Positions 7,900-10,153 of a DNA stretch of 10,153 nucleotides are shown in pieces. The stretch is from positions 42,807 through 52,959 of the forward strand of contig DMMZ01000041.1 in assembly GCA_003452915.1 (NCBI GenBank), given 5' to 3'. The notes under the pieces were generated by a model, which had not been told where the DNA came from, searched no databases, and saw only the letters and a list, made by a program, of their open reading frames with translations. Positions within the stretch are counted from its first letter, which is position 1, and each line of letters begins with the position of its first letter. This DNA comes from Clostridiales bacterium. Its GTDB lineage: Bacteria; Bacillota; Clostridia; Oscillospirales; CAG-382. A program made the translations under genes and the position numbers.

Positions 7900-8250
7900 T
7901 TATAAACCTCACATTGCCCCATTGCTAGAGTCAGCATCGTAATATTCAAACACTTTATTATGACCTAAGATAACTCGTCATGAATTTTATAGCATGAAAA
8001 TGAGTTTTATCTCTTCTGTTTGAAGAAAATCGGTTCAGGATCGTCAATCAAAATTGCAATTATTAATAATCAATTTGGAGTTAAAATAATAATACTGATG
8101 GTAAATCAGTTGCTTAAAGAATTGTTTGTATAAACAAATATTTTTTGCCTTGATGTATGTTCAAGCCAATAAAATTGTTTACCTTTATGTTCAAAACTTC
8201 GATATTTTGTTTTTAAAAAGTGTATTTTTACATTTATTTATTTAAAATAA
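7900..8250 (-). other. Long 5' leader of the polysaccharide operon
   Basis: This stretch between the proposed transcription start and the first intact start codon is about 345 bases long. Most of its middle (7975-8133) is the sugar transferase remnant. The rest is AT-rich. I see only weak hairpins (for example TTGTTT/AAACAA at 8137-8122) and no terminator or recognisable riboswitch. Control of capsule operons by antitermination in a long leader is known in Firmicutes, but no diagnostic element could be made out here. Confidence 0.5.
7975..8133 (-). pseudogene. Decayed N-terminal remnant of a second sugar transferase gene
   Basis: Read on the minus strand from 8133, the bases give LYKQFFKQLI, matching MYKYFFKRFI at the start of the intact sugar transferase just downstream. 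After a loss of about five codons and a frame change the reading goes on as TISIIILTPN, a stop (TGA where the intact gene has TGG for Trp), then LLIIAILIDDPEPIFFKQKR, ending in TAA at 8009-8007. The intact protein has SSIGIIILIPFW and IAIAIVIDNPGPILFKQKR in the same places. Beyond the TAA, KLIFM can still be lined up with KLFMIWKF, after which the likeness is lost. Premature stops, a frame shift and a missing catalytic core show it is dead. Its differences at many codons suggest it is a relic of a related but distinct gene rather than a recent duplicate. Confidence 0.85.
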
Positions 8251-8279
8251 ATTATATCACGAAGAATTAATAAGGTCAA
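8251..8279 (-). promoter_or_regulatory. Strong housekeeping (SigA-type) promoter for the polysaccharide operon
   Basis: On the minus strand TTGACC (8279-8274) is followed by exactly 17 bases and then TATAAT (8256-8251). The -10 is preceded by TGA, an extended -10 (TGn). T- and A-rich tracts just upstream of the -35 (8285-8330) could act as an UP element. Transcription would begin near 8244, which leaves a leader of about 345 bases before the sugar transferase gene. No other good promoter was seen closer to that gene. Confidence 0.8.
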
Positions 8280-8532
8280 CCCATTCGACAAAAAGATACA
8301 AAAAAACAATATGTATTTTTTTCTAAATTAGTTATAAATAGGAAAAAAGCGATATTAAGATTAGTGGCTTTCAAATAAGGCAATATATGAAAAATTATTT
8401 TTTTAAATAATTAAAGCAAATCTACATACGACCAGGTAAATAATTTCTATAAGTAATTATAAATAATTACTAAATTTTGTTTTTTGTTTTTCCGATATAG
8501 TCATGTATTTTCCTTTAATTGTCGTTAAATAG
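8280..8532. other. AT-rich intergenic stretch, no gene seen
   Basis: Translation by eye in both directions shows stops throughout and no protein-like reading. The part next to 8280 is the A/T-tract region upstream of the operon promoter. Some short AT hairpins (for example around 8391-8412) are no more than expected at this base composition. Confidence 0.5.
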
Positions 8533-8718
8533 TCGTCAAAAATACGAACAGGTTACAATACTGTGAAGGAAGGAGTTAGGCTCTATGCTGTATATGATTC
8601 GGCTACATTTAAATTAATCGGAGATTATACATTCGATTCGGTTAAAAATACTTTAGATTCCGAAGCGTTTGTAGGTGATTACATTTTTATAAAACAATCA
8701 ATCGCAATTTTGAACTAG
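8533..8718 (+). pseudogene. C-terminal fragment of an unidentified, probably surface or secreted, protein
   Basis: A plus-strand frame is open from just after TAG (8530-8532) to TAG at 8716-8718, 61 codons. It has protein-like composition, with segments KEGVRLYAVYDSATFKLIGD and EAFVGDYIFIKQSIAILN. It opens with no ATG and no ribosome site at a usable distance; GTG at 8563 is the only in-frame alternative start, without a Shine-Dalgarno. The strand-turn-strand look (RLYAVYDSATFKLIG) is like repeat units near the ends of extracellular proteins in Clostridia, but I cannot name a family. It is the only protein-like reading on the plus strand in the window. It is best seen as the tail of a gene whose front was lost. 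A chance open frame cannot be excluded. Confidence 0.5.
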
Positions 8719-8761
8719 AAGGCTTTTTATACATTTTTAAAGTTTCCTCATAAAAGAGTAC

Positions 8762-8805
8762 ACGCTCTTTAAAAATACACTTAAACTTGTATTTTTAAAG
8801 AGCGT
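8762..8805. terminator. Perfect 18-bp inverted repeat, probable (bidirectional) terminator after cotJC
   Basis: Arms ACGCTCTTTAAAAATACA (8762-8779) and its exact reverse complement (8788-8805) enclose an eight-base loop. It begins 22 bases past the cotJC stop, where a terminator is expected. Unusually, the T and A runs lie inside the stem rather than after it; the minus-strand transcript continues GTACTCTTTTATG, only moderately U-rich. It could also stop transcripts of the plus-strand fragment at 8718. Confidence 0.65.
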
Positions 8806-8826
8806 ATTATTTGCTATATAAACCTT

Positions 8827-9426
8827 TTATCTTTTATCAAATTCGGGATTATAAGCGTAGAAGTTCTTATAATCAAGATTGTCCTGTATCACTCTTAAAG
8901 CATCGCCAAAACGCTGGTAATGCACAATTTCACGTGCACGCAGGAAGCGGATCGGTGCCATAACATCCGGATCATCTGAAAGACGAAGTATGTTATCGTA
9001 AGTTGATCTCGCTTTTTGCTCTGCAGCGAGGTCTTCATTAATATCGGTTATTGCGTCACCCTTTGATTGGAAATATGTTGCTGAAAAGGGTACGCCGGCA
9101 GCAGAAACCGGATAAATACCGGTAGTGTGATCTACAAAGTAGGTGTCAAATCCGCTTTCCTTTATCTGCTCTATAGTCATATTCCTGGTTAACTGATAAA
9201 CAATAGCACTTACTATTTCCATATGTGCCATTTCTTCTGTGCCAACATCATTTAGTATTCCTATTACTTCGTTATAAGGCATTGAATAGCGTTGCGATAA
9301 GTAACGCTGTGATGCAGCTAATTCACCATCAGGTCCGCCGAGCTGTGTAATTATTATTTTTGCCATAGCAGGGTTGGGGTTCTTAATGTTTACAGGGTAT
9401 TGCAGTTTTTTGTCATATATCCACAT
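8827..9426 (-). CDS. cotJC: CotJC, manganese-catalase-like spore coat protein
   Basis: This 199-residue ferritin-like four-helix protein is related to manganese catalases. The ligand set of the dinuclear Mn site can be followed: Glu35 (GGPDGELAAS), Glu65 and His68 (GTEEMAHME), Glu136 (DLAAEQKAR) and His169 with Glu166 (REIVHYQRF). It starts with the family's MWIYDKKLQYPV. In Bacillus subtilis the homologue (about 190 residues) is laid down in the inner spore coat with CotJA and is made in the mother cell. Here it is the last gene of the cotJ operon, three bases after cotJB, and its GGAGGAA ribosome site lies inside the last codons of cotJB. All metal ligands are kept, so catalase activity is plausible but not proven. 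Confidence 0.97.
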   Translation of the reverse strand: MWIYDKKLQYPVNIKNPNPAMAKIIITQLGGPDGELAASQRYLSQRYSMPYNEVIGILNDVGTEEMAHMEIVSAIVYQLTRNMTIEQIKESGFDTYFVDHTTGIYPVSAAGVPFSATYFQSKGDAITDINEDLAAEQKARSTYDNILRLSDDPDVMAPIRFLRAREIVHYQRFGDALRVIQDNLDYKNFYAYNPEFDKR

Positions 9427-9429
9427 AAA

Positions 9430-9687
9430 TTATTCCTCCATTTCATTCTGCCACGGCCAGGGACCTTGTATCCAGGTCCAGGACGGACCGCTGGCATTTT
9501 GAATAGTCAGAGGACCATAAGTCATCTCATACTTTTCCTTAAGGTCGCAATATGCTTTTGCAGCTTTATCATAAAAAGCAAGTGCCATTTTGTTTGTGGG
9601 ATGACCGTCGAGGTAAAGAACAGCCTCGTACATTGCGAAGTCTGCTTCTTGCAACCTTCTTAGCATCTGAGCTCTATCGTTGTTCAT
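9430..9687 (-). CDS. cotJB: CotJB, spore coat protein
   Basis: This is an 85-residue small soluble protein of the CotJB family. The typical pattern is present: LRRLQEADFAMYEAVLYLDGHPT near the N-terminus, then ALAFYDKAAKAY, and a Pro/Trp-rich end (SGPSWTWIQGPWPWQNEMEE) that is characteristic of the family. Length agrees with the Bacillus homologue (about 87). Its start codon overlaps the stop of cotJA (ATGA at 9687-9684), so it is translationally coupled, and its end carries the ribosome site of cotJC. Biochemical function is unknown; it is needed with the other CotJ proteins in the coat of some spore formers. Confidence 0.96.
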   Translation of the reverse strand: MNNDRAQMLRRLQEADFAMYEAVLYLDGHPTNKMALAFYDKAAKAYCDLKEKYEMTYGPLTIQNASGPSWTWIQGPWPWQNEMEE

Positions 9688-9902
9688 TTTCTGAGCCCCT
9701 TTCCGCCCATGAAAGGCATGTCGAGCGCTTTGAAAATTGTTCCTCTTTTTAGAGATGTTTCGGGATCATAAAGATTATTAAACGGCTGATAAGGCACATA
9801 CGCCATAGCTAATGAAATACGTTGAGGAAATAAAAATTCTTCCTTTATGTTTTCCATCATTTCGACGACGGGCACTACCTCCAAAGAAGGTTCATATTCC
9901 AT
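9684..9902 (-). CDS. cotJA: CotJA, spore coat-associated protein
   Basis: This 72-residue protein has the family core LAMAYVPYQPFNNLYDPE (about residues 32-49) followed by SLKRGTIFKALDMPFMG. The N-terminal 25 residues are acidic and variable, as usual. I chose ATG 9902; an AAGGAGT ribosome site ends 12 bases before it, a little far. The nearer ATG at 9910 is out of frame, and Met15/Met16 is a possible but less supported start. First gene of the operon; in Bacillus subtilis CotJA and CotJC form a complex in the coat. The presence of this operon marks the organism as an endospore former. Confidence 0.95.
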   Translation of the reverse strand: MEYEPSLEVVPVVEMMENIKEEFLFPQRISLAMAYVPYQPFNNLYDPETSLKRGTIFKALDMPFMGGKGLRK

Positions 9903-9962
9903 CGGTTCATGTTACTCCTTAATGTTATTATTCAAAGTTATTTTTAACCTTGAGCAAATTAC

Positions 9963-9994
9963 TATTGATATAACTCGCTGTTATTATTATATGC
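9963..9994 (-). promoter_or_regulatory. Possible SigE-like promoter of the cotJ operon
   Basis: On the minus strand GCATATAA (9994-9987) is followed after 14 bases by TATATCAATA (9972-9963). This resembles the mother-cell SigE pattern (CATATT-like -35, CATACAAT-like -10) at the right spacing. Known cotJ operons are SigE-controlled, which raises the prior. It lies about 60 bases before the cotJA start. The match is imperfect. Confidence 0.4.
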
Positions 9995-10020
9995 ATTAAC
10001 CCCTTTTTCGACATCTTTTG

Positions 10021-10057
10021 CAAAAATAAAAACGATTTGATTTTAACTCAAACCGTT
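10021..10057 (-). terminator. Rho-independent terminator of the gene at the right edge
   Basis: On the minus strand AACGGTTTGA, a seven-base loop, then TCAAATCGTT form a 10-bp stem (10057-10048 with 10040-10031) that is fully paired in RNA with one G-U. It is followed by TTTTTATTTTTG. It begins five bases after the TAA of the partial gene and separates it from the cotJ operon. Confidence 0.85.
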
Positions 10058-10062
10058 CTTAA

Positions 10063-10152
10063 TTAAGTACTTAAAACCTCTCCAATAGGCTCACATAAAA
10101 CAAGTATGGCTGTTTTGTCAGCAGAAGTTGGACTTTTATTTATAACAACTGT
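10063..10152 (-). CDS. C-terminal end of an unidentified protein, cut by window edge
   Basis: A minus-strand frame is open from the right edge to TAA at 10065-10063, 29 codons. The end reads TSADKTAILVLCEPIGEVLST, trimmed here to the last part. The other two minus frames have stops within this short stretch, and a good terminator follows six bases on, so a real gene end is likely. Too little is visible to name a family. It is transcribed in the same direction as cotJ but is separated from it by the terminator. Confidence 0.6.
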   Translation of the reverse strand, partial: TVVINKSPTSADKTAILVLCEPIGEVLST

Positions 10153-10153
10153 A

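Noticed and set aside
7307..7942. Plus-strand open frames opposite the sugar transferase
   Set aside because: They are shadows of the conserved minus-strand gene, whose catalytic motifs are intact.
8122..8137. TTGTTT/AAACAA hairpin in the operon leader
   Set aside because: Only six AT-rich pairs, within the sugar transferase remnant; expected by chance at this composition.
8585..8617. Ten-residue leader peptide with a good AAGGAG site, starting ATG at 8585
   Set aside because: It is out of frame with the more protein-like fragment around it and too short to support; purine-rich runs near an ATG are common here.
9400..9752. Plus-strand open frames opposite cotJB and cotJC
   Set aside because: Shadows of the well-conserved cotJ genes.
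1..10153. CRISPR array, insertion sequence, tRNA or phage genes
   Set aside because: I saw no regularly spaced repeats, transposase motifs, cloverleaf-like stretches or phage-type proteins.

Overview
The window is AT-rich DNA from an endospore-forming Firmicute, most likely class Clostridia. The main evidence is a complete cotJA-cotJB-cotJC spore-coat operon, together with AT-rich codon use, AGGAGG-type ribosome binding sites and an EpsG/GT4/short-PGT style of polysaccharide locus. I cannot name a genus from the sequence. All intact genes lie on the minus strand, so the order of transcription is from right to left.

Right edge (about 9900-10153): the last 29 codons of an unrecognised gene, followed at once by a good Rho-independent terminator. 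Then comes the cotJ operon (9902 to 8827), whose three genes overlap or nearly touch. A possible mother-cell (SigE-like) promoter lies in front of it and a perfect 18-bp inverted repeat lies behind it.

Middle (7900-8760): about 900 bp without an intact gene, but not empty. It holds a plus-strand open fragment of 61 codons with no start (8533-8718) and a near-consensus extended -10 promoter (8251-8279) facing the polysaccharide genes. It also holds a decayed copy of the first part of a sugar transferase gene (about 7975-8133). This remnant sits in the long leader between that promoter and the intact sugar transferase, and is the most notable thing in the window.

Left (1-7899): a polysaccharide assembly operon of the Wzx/Wzy type. 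In order it encodes a short polyprenyl-phosphate sugar-1-phosphate transferase that starts the repeat unit; an SDR-type epimerase/reductase translationally coupled to it; an AmsE-like GT2 glycosyltransferase; a GT4-like glycosyltransferase; a small DDY-containing GT-A-like protein; a classical GT4 glycosyltransferase; a membrane acyltransferase; and an EpsG-family polymerase open to the left edge. The logical path is: load the first sugar on undecaprenyl phosphate, extend with about four transferases, acetylate, then polymerise. Flippase, chain-length control and most sugar-nucleotide genes are not in the window and may lie to the left. I see no mobile element, CRISPR array, tRNA or rRNA, and no clearly novel defence or signalling system.
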